From: Luminiphilus sp.
Lineage (GTDB): Bacteria; Pseudomonadota; Gammaproteobacteria; Pseudomonadales; Halieaceae
Reading direction: 5' to 3'
DNA: 13,954 bases
Assembly: GCA_029251065.1 (NCBI GenBank)
Contig: JAQXEB010000246.1
Location: 1 to 13,954, forward strand
Shown here: positions 1 through 8,233 of the stretch, in pieces
Layout: every line of letters begins with the position of its first letter
How positions within the stretch are numbered: the stretch's first letter is position 1
The notes under the pieces: generated by a model
What the model was told of the DNA's origin: nothing
The model's input: only the letters and a program-made list of their open reading frames with translations
The model's database searches: none
Position numbers and translations under genes: made by a program

Positions 1-11
1 CCCTGCGCCAT
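1..11 (-). CDS. Start of a divergent gene, cut by the left window edge
   Basis: On the minus strand an ATG lies at 11-9, followed by GCG and CAG (Met-Ala-Gln), and then the window ends. A textbook Shine-Dalgarno sequence, GGGGAG (18-23), sits six bases upstream with an A-rich spacer, and a plausible promoter lies further upstream at 67-95. These are the only grounds for the call. Three codons say nothing about the product. The gene would be transcribed away from the acyl-CoA synthetase, so 12-177 would be a shared divergent control region. Confidence 0.5.
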
Positions 12-66
12 TTTTTACTCCCCAATCTAGCTAACTGTTCGATGTTTCAGTATTGTGCTTTAGCGC

Positions 67-95
67 GTTATACACGCCGCCCTGTCGGGCCGCAA
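67..95 (-). promoter_or_regulatory. Candidate sigma-70 promoter for the divergent left-edge gene
   Basis: Read on the minus strand, TTGCGG (90-95) and TATAAC (67-72) are separated by exactly 17 bases. The -10 box matches consensus at 5 of 6 positions; the -35 box matches only in its TTG. Transcription would start near 60, giving a leader of about 50 nt before the ATG at 11. A short inverted repeat, GCGT-N5-ACGC (65-77), straddles the -10 box and could be an operator, but it is only 4 bp per arm. I found no convincing plus-strand promoter for the acyl-CoA synthetase in 12-177. Confidence 0.4.
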
Positions 96-177
96 ACTGC
101 TTGAGAAAAAACGCGCCACTAGCCGGATAGGCAAACAATAACGATAAACACACACGCGGTAGGGAGATAAACAAAGA

Positions 178-1887
178 ATGTCTGTTGTAACGCAGTTTAA
201 AGAAGCGCTCGAGATGACAACTGCACCGGGCGGATTGTTGGAGTTAACCACCATTGAGCGCGACGGGGTACCCGTGAAAGCATTTGCGCAAGCCCCCGGA
301 TCTATGAGGGACTTGTGGGCGCTTTCAACAGCGCATGGGGACTCAGAGTACCTTGTTTATCAAGACGAGCGGTGGACGTACGCACAGGCGGCTAAAGTCG
401 TGGCGGAATTTGCCGCGTGGCTGACTGAGCAAGGCATCGAGCCCGGCGATCATGTGGCCATTGCGATGCGCAACTACCCAGAGTGGATGATGGCGCACTG
501 GGCGGTAAACAGTATCGGCGCAGCAGTCGTGGGCATGAACGCCTGGTGGGTCGCCGATGAACTCGACTACGCCTTGAATGACTCAAAACCCAAGGTGTTG
601 ATCGCTGACGATCGACGCTTGGAGGCTTTTGCACAACTGCAAGAGAAGTATCCGGATATCACCGTAGTTTCAGTTCGTGAGGCAAACTCGCCGGTCGAGG
701 CAATTGATTTTCACTCCGCTAAGATCGACGGCGCTCAACTGTCAGAGCTGGACATAGACCCCGATAGTGTCGCCTGTATTTTTTATACGTCGGGAACGAC
801 GGGAAGACCCAAAGGCGCGCAACTGACGAACCGTGGATGCGTGACAAATGTCTTGAATGTCGTAGCGATGGGGCGGACTTACGCAACGGCTGCAGCACTG
901 TCTAAGGCAGACAATGTCTCCGACGTGGACGTTCAGTCTCCGCCCGCTGCGACGTCTCTGATCGCTACGCCGCTGTTCCACGTGACCGCTAACAATTGTG
1001 CGGTACAAGCTGGCACGCTCGCGGGCAGTCGTTTTGTCTTGATGTACAAGTGGGACACGCTAGACGCGCTAAAACTCATTGAGGCTGAGGGCGTTAATAC
1101 CATCAGCGCGGTACCAATGATGACACGCGAGCTTCTGAATCACCCTGAGTTTAGTGACTACGACACGTCGAGTCTCGCCAGCATGGGAGGCGGAGGTGCG
1201 GCAATGCAACCTGACTTGGCACGTAAGGTCGATGAGCAGACAAAAAAAGCGCGTCCTGCTCAAGGTTACGGTATGACAGAGGTCTGCGGAATTATCACCT
1301 ACATTGCCGGCGACGTGTTCCTCGATCGCCCTGAGAGCTGCGGTTACCTTGCGCCGACATTCGAGGGGCGCGTGATCGACGCAGAAGGCTCAGTGCTTGC
1401 CTCAGGCGAGGTGGGCGAGGTGTGTGTCAAGGGTGCTGCGGTCATTAAAGGCTACCTTAATCGACCCGAAGCCACGGCAGAAACCATTGTCGACGGCTGG
1501 CTTCACACGGGCGATATTGGTTATTTTGATGAGGATGGATTTCTATTTTTGGTCGATCGCGCCAAGGACATGATTCTGCGTGGTGGCGAGAACATATACG
1601 GTGCTGAGGTTGAGTTTGCCGTGTTCGATCATCCCGCGGTGCTCGAGTGTGTGGCTTTTGCTGTCCCCGACGATCGCTTTGGGGAAGAGGTTGGCGCGGC
1701 CATTCACCTCAAGGACGGTGCGATGTTAGACGCTGCAGGACTTCGAGAACACCTCTCGACGCGTCTCGCTGCGTTTAAAGTGCCGCGCTATATTTGGTTT
1801 CTCGCTGAGCCGCTTCCGCGCAATGCGAATGGGAAGTTCCTCAAGCGCGAACTTCGCGATGTCCTGGATCCTGGATCCGCAGACTAA
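178..1887 (+). CDS. AMP-forming acyl-CoA synthetase (class I adenylate-forming enzyme)
   Basis: This 569-residue enzyme is predicted to activate a carboxylic acid, probably a fatty or aromatic acid, to its acyl-CoA by way of an acyl-adenylate, in the cytoplasm. All core motifs are visible: the phosphate-binding loop YTSGTTGRPKG at residues 203-213, PLFH at 265-268, GYGMTE at 363-368, LHTGD at 442-446, the hinge region DRAKDMILRGGENIY at 460-474, and the C-terminal PRNANGK ending in the adenylation lysine K553. Between the phosphate loop and PLFH there are about 50 residues, some 20 more than in typical relatives; an extended, Ala/Pro-rich linker of this kind occurs in some FadD-like subfamilies. 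The ATG at 178 is preceded by AGGGAG (161-166) at 11 bases, rather long; an ATG at codon 13 has no better site. The enoyl-CoA isomerase-type gene follows 65 bases downstream on the same strand. Acid specificity cannot be read from the sequence. Confidence 0.93.
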   Translation: MSVVTQFKEALEMTTAPGGLLELTTIERDGVPVKAFAQAPGSMRDLWALSTAHGDSEYLVYQDERWTYAQAAKVVAEFAAWLTEQGIEPGDHVAIAMRNYPEWMMAHWAVNSIGAAVVGMNAWWVADELDYALNDSKPKVLIADDRRLEAFAQLQEKYPDITVVSVREANSPVEAIDFHSAKIDGAQLSELDIDPDSVACIFYTSGTTGRPKGAQLTNRGCVTNVLNVVAMGRTYATAAALSKADNVSDVDVQSPPAATSLIATPLFHVTANNCAVQAGTLAGSRFVLMYKWDTLDALKLIEAEGVNTISAVPMMTRELLNHPEFSDYDTSSLASMGGGGAAMQPDLARKVDEQTKKARPAQGYGMTEVCGIITYIAGDVFLDRPESCGYLAPTFEGRVIDAEGSVLASGEVGEVCVKGAAVIKGYLNRPEATAETIVDGWLHTGDIGYFDEDGFLFLVDRAKDMILRGGENIYGAEVEFAVFDHPAVLECVAFAVPDDRFGEEVGAAIHLKDGAMLDAAGLREHLSTRLAAFKVPRYIWFLAEPLPRNANGKFLKRELRDVLDPGSAD

Positions 1888-1952
1888 GCCTTCAGTGAAT
1901 CAGATAAGGCAATGCCACTAAGCCTAGGCTTCGAAAATAAGAGGTAGAACTG

Positions 1953-2741
1953 ATGAGTCAGTACGAAACGCTCGACGTCACTCAAGAGGGCGGGATCATG
2001 ACGATCGCACTCAATCGGCCCGAAAAAATGAATACGTTTAACACGACGTTGCGTCGCGAAATTGCGCAAGCAGCGATTGCGGCGAATCTCGAGGACACGG
2101 TCCGTGTTGTCATTTTGACCGGTAATGGTCGGGCATTTAGTGCCGGCGCCGATCTCTCTGAGGACACTGGAATGTCTAACGGTCACTCGGTAGAGAGCGA
2201 CCTAAACTTTGAGTACAAGCCAGGCGTGCTTGCAATACACAACAGTTCCAAACCGTGGATTGCGGTTATCAATGGACCCTGTGCAGGAATTGCCTACTCG
2301 TACGCAATGGCCTGTGACTTGGCGTGTATGGGTGAGAAGGCGTTTTTGTATCAACCGTTCTCTGCGATCGGCTTGGTTCCTGATGGAGGCGCGACGTGGC
2401 TCATTCCTCGGTTGGTGGGGATAAAGCGCGCCTACGAGCTGATGGCTTTAGGGGAAAAACTCACAGCGGATAAGGCGTTAGCGATGGGGATGGTCAATCG
2501 GGTATTTCCAGATGAGACCCTGCATCAGGACGGACTGGCTTTTGCGGAGGAGGTAGCAGAGCGGTCACCACTGGCGTTGCGTTACACAAAAGCGGCAGTC
2601 AACTTTGGTCAGACTCATTCGCTCGATGAAACCATTTCCAGAGAAGCCACATTGCAGGCCATCTGTATCGACAGTGAAGATGCTAAGAATGCGGTGATCT
2701 CTTTTTTCAATAAGCAAAAGCCACAGTGGAAAGGCCAGTGA
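1953..2741 (+). CDS. Crotonase-fold enoyl-CoA hydratase/isomerase family protein, probably PaaG/Eci-type isomerase
   Basis: A 262-residue crotonase-superfamily protein of normal length. Family hallmarks are NRPEKMN (21-27), the oxyanion-hole segment SAGADL (63-68), INGPCAG (106-112), and GLVPDGGATW (140-149). Ungapped comparison with rat mitochondrial enoyl-CoA hydratase places Ser116 and Phe136 where the two hydratase catalytic glutamates (E144 and E164) should be. Asp144, in VPDGG, instead occupies the position of the acid used by PaaG and delta3,delta2-enoyl-CoA isomerases. I therefore infer an isomerase acting on an acyl-CoA rather than a hydratase. The start is an ATG with GAGG (1941-1944) eight bases upstream. 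Its place between an acyl-CoA synthetase and a DUF3604 gene suggests one transcript for degrading an unusual fatty or aromatic acid. Substrate unknown. Confidence 0.9.
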   Translation: MSQYETLDVTQEGGIMTIALNRPEKMNTFNTTLRREIAQAAIAANLEDTVRVVILTGNGRAFSAGADLSEDTGMSNGHSVESDLNFEYKPGVLAIHNSSKPWIAVINGPCAGIAYSYAMACDLACMGEKAFLYQPFSAIGLVPDGGATWLIPRLVGIKRAYELMALGEKLTADKALAMGMVNRVFPDETLHQDGLAFAEEVAERSPLALRYTKAAVNFGQTHSLDETISREATLQAICIDSEDAKNAVISFFNKQKPQWKGQ

Positions 2742-2785
2742 AACGCAAATCAGTGCTTAAGCGACTAAAGACGATAGGTAAAACC

Positions 2786-4651
2786 ATGGTTAAGAAAAAG
2801 ATTATTTCCGGAGTGGTTGCGCTACTGATCGCCTTGCCTGCACTGGCGAGTGAAAAGCAGGTGTATTGGGGTGACACGCACCTGCATACCAATCGTTCCT
2901 TTGACGCGTTTACCAATCGAAATTTCTCTGTGGGGCCTGATGAGGCTTATCGTTTTGCACGAGGGTTGCCTGTTGAGCACCCAGGCCACAAGGCAAGGGT
3001 GCAACTTGAAACGCCCCTCGACTTTCTTGTGGTGTCCGATCATGCGGAGTTCCTAGGAGCTGTCCGACATGCATACAACGAGGGTCTTCCCACGAATGAC
3101 ATGGGATGGGTTCGGAAGATTAAACTTTTGTACTCCCAATATTTAATCCGAGATGCGATCAAAACAGGCAACGGTCGCGAGTTTTTTTACAGTCAACTCC
3201 CGGCCCCCTACGATACACCTCAGGAGGCTGTCTCTGAGTGGGAGAAAAACATTGGCACCTCCGTTTTTCCGAAAACGCCTGTCATTGAGGATAAGGCCTG
3301 GAGCGATATCGCTGATGCGGCTGAGGCAAACAATATGCCGGGTGAGTTTTCAGCCATTCTCGGGTGGGAGTACAGCCTGATTCCGGGGGGCGCGAATTTA
3401 CACCGGGTCGTGATGACGGATCTCGACGGTGAATCGGTCAAAGTTTTTCAGCCTTTTGGCTCCGACGACAGCATGTATCCTGAGGATTTATGGGCGTGGT
3501 TGGACGAAACGAGTCGACAAACGGGCGGAAACTTTATCGCTATTCCTCATAACTCCAATATCTCTAAGGGAGCGATGTTTGACACCATTACCATGCGGAA
3601 TGAGCCTATCGGTCCCGAATACGCCGAGATTCGCCGGCGTTGGGAGCCGATTGTAGAAATCACTCAGTACAAGGGCGATTCCGAAACACACCCAAGTCTA
3701 TCGCCCGAAGACCCTTTCGCTGACTTTGAGGATTACCCCTTCTACATTCAAAAAGGATGGACGGAATATAAGCCGGAGAAAGGAGATTTCATTCGCTCGG
3801 CTTTGCTTCGCGGTATGCAGCTAGAGCAAGAAATAGGGATCAACCCTTACCAGTTCGGGGTGATCGGATCGACGGATGCGCATACGGGGCTTGCCGCCGC
3901 AGAGGAAAACAACTTCCACGGCAAGTTTGCAACTGACTCGATGCCTTCGGCGAAGCTCGAAGGCTGGTCTGATAACGCGAACAGTTCGTTTGGTTGGGCA
4001 ATGGGGGCGCAGGGCTTGGCTGCTGTCTGGGCCGAGGAAAATACGCGCGAAGGTATTCTTGCTGCAATGAAACGACGAGAAACCTACGCCACCACGGGTC
4101 CTCGGATCGGTCTCAGGTTCTACGCAGGTTATGATCTGGATAGCGCCTTGCTGGCGTCATCATCGCTCTCCACAGACCTCAGTGACGCCGTTCCCATGGG
4201 TGGTGAAATCGCAGCCGAGGGTACATCTGCTCCCACATTTTTAGTGCAGGCGATGGCCGATCCGAAGTCCGGCACGCTTGACCGCATTCAAATTGTAAAA
4301 GGTTGGGTCAACGAAGAAGGTGAGGCCCGAGAGCAGGTTTTTGATGTGGCTTGGTCGTCTGATGATCGCTTGCGACCCGACGGAACACTGGGCGCCGTTG
4401 CCAACACTGTAGACCTTGAGACCGGGAGCTGGAGTAACGCTCACGGTGCCGCAACACTGATGGCGCAGTGGCAGGACCCTCGTTTTGACCCAACAGAATC
4501 GGCGTTTTACTACGTGCGCGTTTTAGAGGTGCCAACGCCTCGTCACTCGTTGCTTGATAAGCTTGCCCTGGGTGACGATGTTGAGACGCGACGCCCCGAT
4601 GTTATTCAAGAACGCGCGTATTCGTCACCCATCTGGTATCGACCCAATTAG
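2786..4651 (+). CDS. Exported DUF3604 protein with PHP-like metal-binding motifs
   Basis: From the ATG at 2786 the product has 621 residues and opens with a clear signal peptide: three lysines (3-5), a hydrophobic stretch (6-20) and a likely cleavage after ALA at residue 21. Action in the periplasm or at the cell surface is inferred. Histidine/aspartate motifs resemble PHP-family metallohydrolases: DTHLH (His32, His34), SDHAEF (Asp85, His86), IPHN (His255) and STDAH (Asp364, His366). The ending with SSPIWY is, as I recall, typical of DUF3604. No reaction is established for the family, so a metal-dependent hydrolase is an inference. The chosen start has AGG (2775-2777) eight bases upstream and gives the cleanest signal peptide. 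In-frame GTGs at 2726 and 2738 would add 20 or 16 basic residues; the one at 2738 overlaps the preceding stop (GTGA), so coupling remains possible. The C-terminal part beyond residue 400 has no motif I recognise. Confidence 0.87.
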   Translation: MVKKKIISGVVALLIALPALASEKQVYWGDTHLHTNRSFDAFTNRNFSVGPDEAYRFARGLPVEHPGHKARVQLETPLDFLVVSDHAEFLGAVRHAYNEGLPTNDMGWVRKIKLLYSQYLIRDAIKTGNGREFFYSQLPAPYDTPQEAVSEWEKNIGTSVFPKTPVIEDKAWSDIADAAEANNMPGEFSAILGWEYSLIPGGANLHRVVMTDLDGESVKVFQPFGSDDSMYPEDLWAWLDETSRQTGGNFIAIPHNSNISKGAMFDTITMRNEPIGPEYAEIRRRWEPIVEITQYKGDSETHPSLSPEDPFADFEDYPFYIQKGWTEYKPEKGDFIRSALLRGMQLEQEIGINPYQFGVIGSTDAHTGLAAAEENNFHGKFATDSMPSAKLEGWSDNANSSFGWAMGAQGLAAVWAEENTREGILAAMKRRETYATTGPRIGLRFYAGYDLDSALLASSSLSTDLSDAVPMGGEIAAEGTSAPTFLVQAMADPKSGTLDRIQIVKGWVNEEGEAREQVFDVAWSSDDRLRPDGTLGAVANTVDLETGSWSNAHGAATLMAQWQDPRFDPTESAFYYVRVLEVPTPRHSLLDKLALGDDVETRRPDVIQERAYSSPIWYRPN

Positions 4652-4658
4652 GCTCGTC

Positions 4659-7361
4659 TTATGTGGCGACGATAAGGCGTATGCCTTGTAGGCGAGGTTC
4701 TGCTCGACTGAGCGCCTCTAGCGTCTCGTGTTCTAGTGATCGTACGGTCGCAATTTCGTCGCTTCTTACGGAGCCGTTTCGTGCGCCTAAGGCTTCGAGG
4801 CGATGTGCTTCGTGGCTCAGCTCTTGAGATACCCGAGTGCGAGCATCGGCCCTGAGCGATGAGACATGCTCCAAGGCCCTCTGTTCTAGGTGTTTAAGGG
4901 CTGTTACGACTTTCGGACGGAGTTCTCTAATGACCCCCGCGCTTTGCGTGATGCTGACGGGCTTGAGCAATCTCGTCAGGGTTTCGCAATTCACCGCCTC
5001 GCTGAGATCTCGTCCATCTAGAGAGATAAGCAATCGGAGAGGCGACTGATCAAGGTGACGACCGATTTGCAAGCGTTTTGGGGCTTGGCAGTCTGCTGTG
5101 TGCAGTGTCTCAATGAGGACTGTTCCCGGCTTTATGCTCTTTTGTTTGATCAGTGCAACTGCCGCATTTCCGAGTTCAGAGTGATAAATGACGTCGATTG
5201 TCTCTCTGACTAATGGGTGCTCCCAGGTGAGGAAATGAAGATCATCGCGCGCAAGAGCGAGCTCGCGTGTGAACGTGCAGGTAATACCGCCCTCATCAAG
5301 CAGCGGTAATTCGCCGGTGACCAGATTTTCGGTGGGCTTTAAAATCAAGCAGCCCTCGGATCCTGCTTCTGTATGAATGCCCAGTCGATCGAATAAATTG
5401 TCTGTGTAAGCAACCAACTCATCGGTCCGCTCATTGCTCTCGAGCTGCTTTATGAGGGCACCCGCTTTAGCTCGATCGTGCGACGTGATCTCAAGCAGTC
5501 TGTCCCGTCCTCGATCCATCTGACTGATGAGCTGAACGCGAAGTTGTTGTGTGTCCTTGAGTAAAGTGTCGCTGAGCTCACCTGATGACTCGCAGTCTCT
5601 AAGCGCGTCACCGAGTTCGCTGAAGACCAGATGACCGATCGAGCAGCTTGATTCAAATGCGTTAAGCCCTTCGTGAAACCAACGGAATCTGACGAACTCT
5701 GCTGATTGCTCAAGTAGGGGAACGTGGACATTCACGGTACCGGATTGCCCAATACGATCGAGCCGTCCAATGCGCTGTTCGAGTAAATCGGGATGCTCGG
5801 GCAAGTCGTAACACACTAAGTGCTGCGCAAACTGGAAGTTACGTCCTTCACTGCCAATTTCAGAACAGATGAGTGCTCTTGCGCCACCGTCTTCGTCCGC
5901 GAAATAGGCAGCGGCTCGGTCGCGCTCAAGCAAGGAGAGGCCCTCATGAAAGGACGCGCACCGGATTCCTACTTGCAGGTGGAGGTAGTGCTCAAGTGCC
6001 ATTGCGGTCTCTTTTTCGCGGCAGATCACCAATACTTTTTGCTGTTTGAGCGTTTTGAGCAAGGCGGCTAACCACTGAGCTCGCGCAGAGGTTGCAATAG
6101 GGGCTGTCTCCGTCTCAGGAGGCAGTGGGTGTTGGTGAAGGACGCGTTGGGGAAAACCTGAGACAGACTTCCTTGAGTTTCGAAACAGCACGCGACCGGT
6201 GCCGTATTGGTCGACCAGTGCACGAATCATCTCGTCGGGTGATTGTGAAGCATCGATTCCAAGCGGTAGTGTTGCGACCTTCTCGCCTCGGCGCAGCGCC
6301 TCAATCAGTTCGTGGGTCTCTTCAAAGTTCCGCTGCTCAGCGACGAATCGGTCAAGGTCACTAAAACGATCGGGATCGAGCAGTTGAAGTCGCGCAAAGT
6401 GACTGTCAATGCCCGATTGGCCGGGCGTGGCTGTGAGCAGCAGCAGTCCGCGTGTCACAGTAGCCAAATGGGTGAGCACGCTGTCGGTCTGCGAGCGCGC
6501 GGCCGCGCCAAGATCGAGGTGATGGGCTTCATCGACAATTAAAAAGTCCCATTCGGACTCAAGAAGACGCTCTCGAGCCTCGGCATTATCTTCAATAAAC
6601 GACCAAGGCGTTAACACCAGTTGATCGTTTGCAAAGTCAAACGTGTCCTCCTCGGCGTCAAGGCGGGCTTCATCGTAAATAGAAAACTGAAAGTTGAAGC
6701 GTCTGAGCATTTCCACCAGCCATTGATGGAGTAGCGAGTCGGGCACCGCGATCAGTACTCTCTGAACTCGTCCGCGCAGTATCTGCTGAGATAAAATTAA
6801 TCCCGCTTCAATCGTCTTCCCGAGACCCACTTCGTCAGCAAGGAGTACGCGAGGGGCGAAGCGTCGCCCAACCTCACTTGCGACATACAGTTGATGCGAA
6901 AGAAGGGACGTTCGTGCACCGACCAGTCCGCTGCTATCACTAGATAGCTGGCGTGCTCGTTCGGTCAGGGTTTGGTACCTCAGGTAGAAGTCACCCACCT
7001 TATCGAGCTGGTTGTTGAGCAGACGATCCTGTGGCGTGTTAACCGAGACCTCTGGCGCGATAAATTGCTCGTGAACGGTAAACGTTTCACCCGATAATGG
7101 CTCGACAGTCTCATAGCTCAACGTGCCGGCAATGTCGTCAACGGCGGTGACCTCTAATAGTCGCCCATTGATATGTGTCAGCGGGTCGCCAATTTTGAGT
7201 TCATAGCGTGTCAGTGGCGCGCGATCAATGGCGTAGGTGCGCTCCTCCTCAGCCGACGGGTACAACAAGGTGATTCGTCTCGGATCGACCTCGACGCAAA
7301 TGCCCAAACCCAGTTCAAGATCGGCATGACTGATCCAGCGTTGCCCAATTGAAAAGCTCAT
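4659..7361 (-). CDS. rapA: RNA polymerase-associated protein RapA (SWI2/SNF2 ATPase)
   Basis: A 900-residue homologue of RapA (HepA), the ATPase that binds RNA polymerase and aids its recycling after transcription. The N-terminus SIGQRWIS...ELGLG (4-20) starts the Tudor-like region. The ATPase motifs follow in order: ADEVGLGKT (175-183, Walker A Lys182), DEAH (277-280), TAT (310-312), FHEG (471-474), and SEIGSEGRNFQ (500-510) with QRIGRLDRIGQ (529-539). The C-terminal RapA domain ends in RLIVAT, very like the end of the E. coli protein. It is about 70 residues shorter than E. coli RapA (968), mostly because the stretch between the two helicase lobes, near residues 345-385, is reduced; the catalytic motifs are intact. 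Its ATG overlaps the tatD stop as ATGA (7358-7361) and its own ribosome site is weak, so translation is probably coupled to tatD. The gene converges on the DUF3604 gene with a seven-base gap and no visible terminator. Confidence 0.97.
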   Translation of the reverse strand: MSFSIGQRWISHADLELGLGICVEVDPRRITLLYPSAEEERTYAIDRAPLTRYELKIGDPLTHINGRLLEVTAVDDIAGTLSYETVEPLSGETFTVHEQFIAPEVSVNTPQDRLLNNQLDKVGDFYLRYQTLTERARQLSSDSSGLVGARTSLLSHQLYVASEVGRRFAPRVLLADEVGLGKTIEAGLILSQQILRGRVQRVLIAVPDSLLHQWLVEMLRRFNFQFSIYDEARLDAEEDTFDFANDQLVLTPWSFIEDNAEARERLLESEWDFLIVDEAHHLDLGAAARSQTDSVLTHLATVTRGLLLLTATPGQSGIDSHFARLQLLDPDRFSDLDRFVAEQRNFEETHELIEALRRGEKVATLPLGIDASQSPDEMIRALVDQYGTGRVLFRNSRKSVSGFPQRVLHQHPLPPETETAPIATSARAQWLAALLKTLKQQKVLVICREKETAMALEHYLHLQVGIRCASFHEGLSLLERDRAAAYFADEDGGARALICSEIGSEGRNFQFAQHLVCYDLPEHPDLLEQRIGRLDRIGQSGTVNVHVPLLEQSAEFVRFRWFHEGLNAFESSCSIGHLVFSELGDALRDCESSGELSDTLLKDTQQLRVQLISQMDRGRDRLLEITSHDRAKAGALIKQLESNERTDELVAYTDNLFDRLGIHTEAGSEGCLILKPTENLVTGELPLLDEGGITCTFTRELALARDDLHFLTWEHPLVRETIDVIYHSELGNAAVALIKQKSIKPGTVLIETLHTADCQAPKRLQIGRHLDQSPLRLLISLDGRDLSEAVNCETLTRLLKPVSITQSAGVIRELRPKVVTALKHLEQRALEHVSSLRADARTRVSQELSHEAHRLEALGARNGSVRSDEIATVRSLEHETLEALSRAEPRLQGIRLIVAT

Positions 7362-8173
7362 GCGGACTCGCTAAAAAAGCAATCGATGCTGTTCTTGTGC
7401 GCTGTTTTCAGAAGCGTTTGAATGCTCACACCCTTTAACTCAGCAATTGTTTGGGCGATGAACGGTAAATAATAGGGTGCATTAGGTACGCCACGATAAG
7501 GCACCGGCGTGAGGTAAGGCGCGTCGGTCTCAAGCAGTATTTTTTCGATGGGCGTTTGCCGAATAACGTCGCGAACATTTTCCGCGTTTTTGAATGTGGC
7601 GATGCCGTTAAACCCTAAATAAAAACCCTCGGCCAAGCAAAACTCCGCCAAATCGGGACTGCTTGTGAAGCTGTGGATGACGCCCTTACCGGTGAGGTGT
7701 TGTGCCGCATTGGCCAAGACGGCTTTTGTATCAGCCTCCGCTTCGCGGGTGTGGATGACCACCGGCTTTTTGTGCCTGGTGGCAATCTCTAGCTGCCCCT
7801 CAAACGCCTGAATCTGTGTTGTCGGATCTGAATGCTCGTAATAGTAATCGAGCCCACATTCACCAATGGCAACGACTCTATCGTGCATTGCATGGCGGTC
7901 AAGTTCGTCACTAAAGGACGCATCCCAAGTCGACGCTTCGTGCGGATGAAGACCTTGGGTACACCAGACATCGTCAGTCGATTCAGCGATTTCCCGAACG
8001 ACGTGCTGATTCGTCCGCGATACTGCAATGGTAATAACGCGCTCAACACCCACGGCGCGCGCTTTGGCGAGGGTGTCTTTGAGCTGCTCGTCATCCAGGT
8101 AGTCGAGGTGGCAGTGCGTCTCAATAATTTTCCCATCCAATAAAGGAATGGGCGGACGAGCTTTCTTGCTCAT
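7358..8173 (-). CDS. TatD-family metal-dependent hydrolase (putative 3'-5' DNase)
   Basis: A 271-residue TIM-barrel metallohydrolase of the TatD family; characterised members are Mg-dependent exonucleases, and others act on D-aminoacyl-tRNA or remain undefined. Visible metal ligands and motifs: ETHCHLDY (His20, His22), GLHPH (His76, His78), GECGLDY (Glu105), VIHTRE (His141), HSFT (His167) and ETDAPYL (Asp217), so the site looks complete. I chose the ATG at 8173 because GGAG (8180-8183) lies six bases before it; a GTG at 8185 in frame would overlap this ribosome site and adds only four residues. The stop overlaps the rapA ATG by four bases, indicating a tatD-rapA operon. lysR lies 60 bases upstream on the same strand, and a possible promoter sits in that gap. 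Whether this is TatD, YcfH or YjjV in the narrow sense cannot be decided here, so no symbol is given. Confidence 0.93.
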   Translation of the reverse strand: MSKKARPPIPLLDGKIIETHCHLDYLDDEQLKDTLAKARAVGVERVITIAVSRTNQHVVREIAESTDDVWCTQGLHPHEASTWDASFSDELDRHAMHDRVVAIGECGLDYYYEHSDPTTQIQAFEGQLEIATRHKKPVVIHTREAEADTKAVLANAAQHLTGKGVIHSFTSSPDLAEFCLAEGFYLGFNGIATFKNAENVRDVIRQTPIEKILLETDAPYLTPVPYRGVPNAPYYLPFIAQTIAELKGVSIQTLLKTAHKNSIDCFFSESA

Positions 8174-8199
8174 AAGTGACTCCACTGAAAACGGCGCGG

Positions 8200-8208
8200 A
8201 TTATGGCA
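8200..8208 (-). promoter_or_regulatory. Candidate extended -10 promoter for tatD-rapA
   Basis: On the minus strand TG-C-CATAAT reads as an extended -10 element (TGn plus a 5-of-6 hexamer). No good -35 box is visible 16-18 bases upstream, which extended -10 promoters tolerate. Transcription would begin near 8193, about 20 nt before the tatD ATG and just inside the 60-base gap after lysR. This would let tatD-rapA be expressed independently of the regulator gene. Confidence 0.35.
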
Positions 8209-8233
8209 CAGCTAATGTGAAAATGGGGTGGTT

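Noticed and set aside
11..16. T run near the left edge as a terminator
   Set aside because: No hairpin precedes it; it reads better as the A-rich spacer between a ribosome site and an ATG on the minus strand.
600..760. Possible foreign insert in the acyl-CoA synthetase before its phosphate loop
   Set aside because: Length and frame are continuous and this linker is naturally variable in the family; base composition looks like the rest of the gene.
1866..1878. Two GGATCC copies one base apart
   Set aside because: Within the end of the synthetase coding sequence; too short and explained by coding for its tail.
2726..2785. Upstream GTG starts for the DUF3604 gene
   Set aside because: They would put 16-20 extra basic residues before a complete signal peptide that has its own ATG and ribosome site.
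7789..8143. Frames of 103-115 codons on both strands
   Set aside because: Shadows of tatD, which carries all its metal-binding motifs in the other frame.
8174..8185. GTG start for tatD
   Set aside because: The GTG overlaps the Shine-Dalgarno sequence of the better ATG at 8173.
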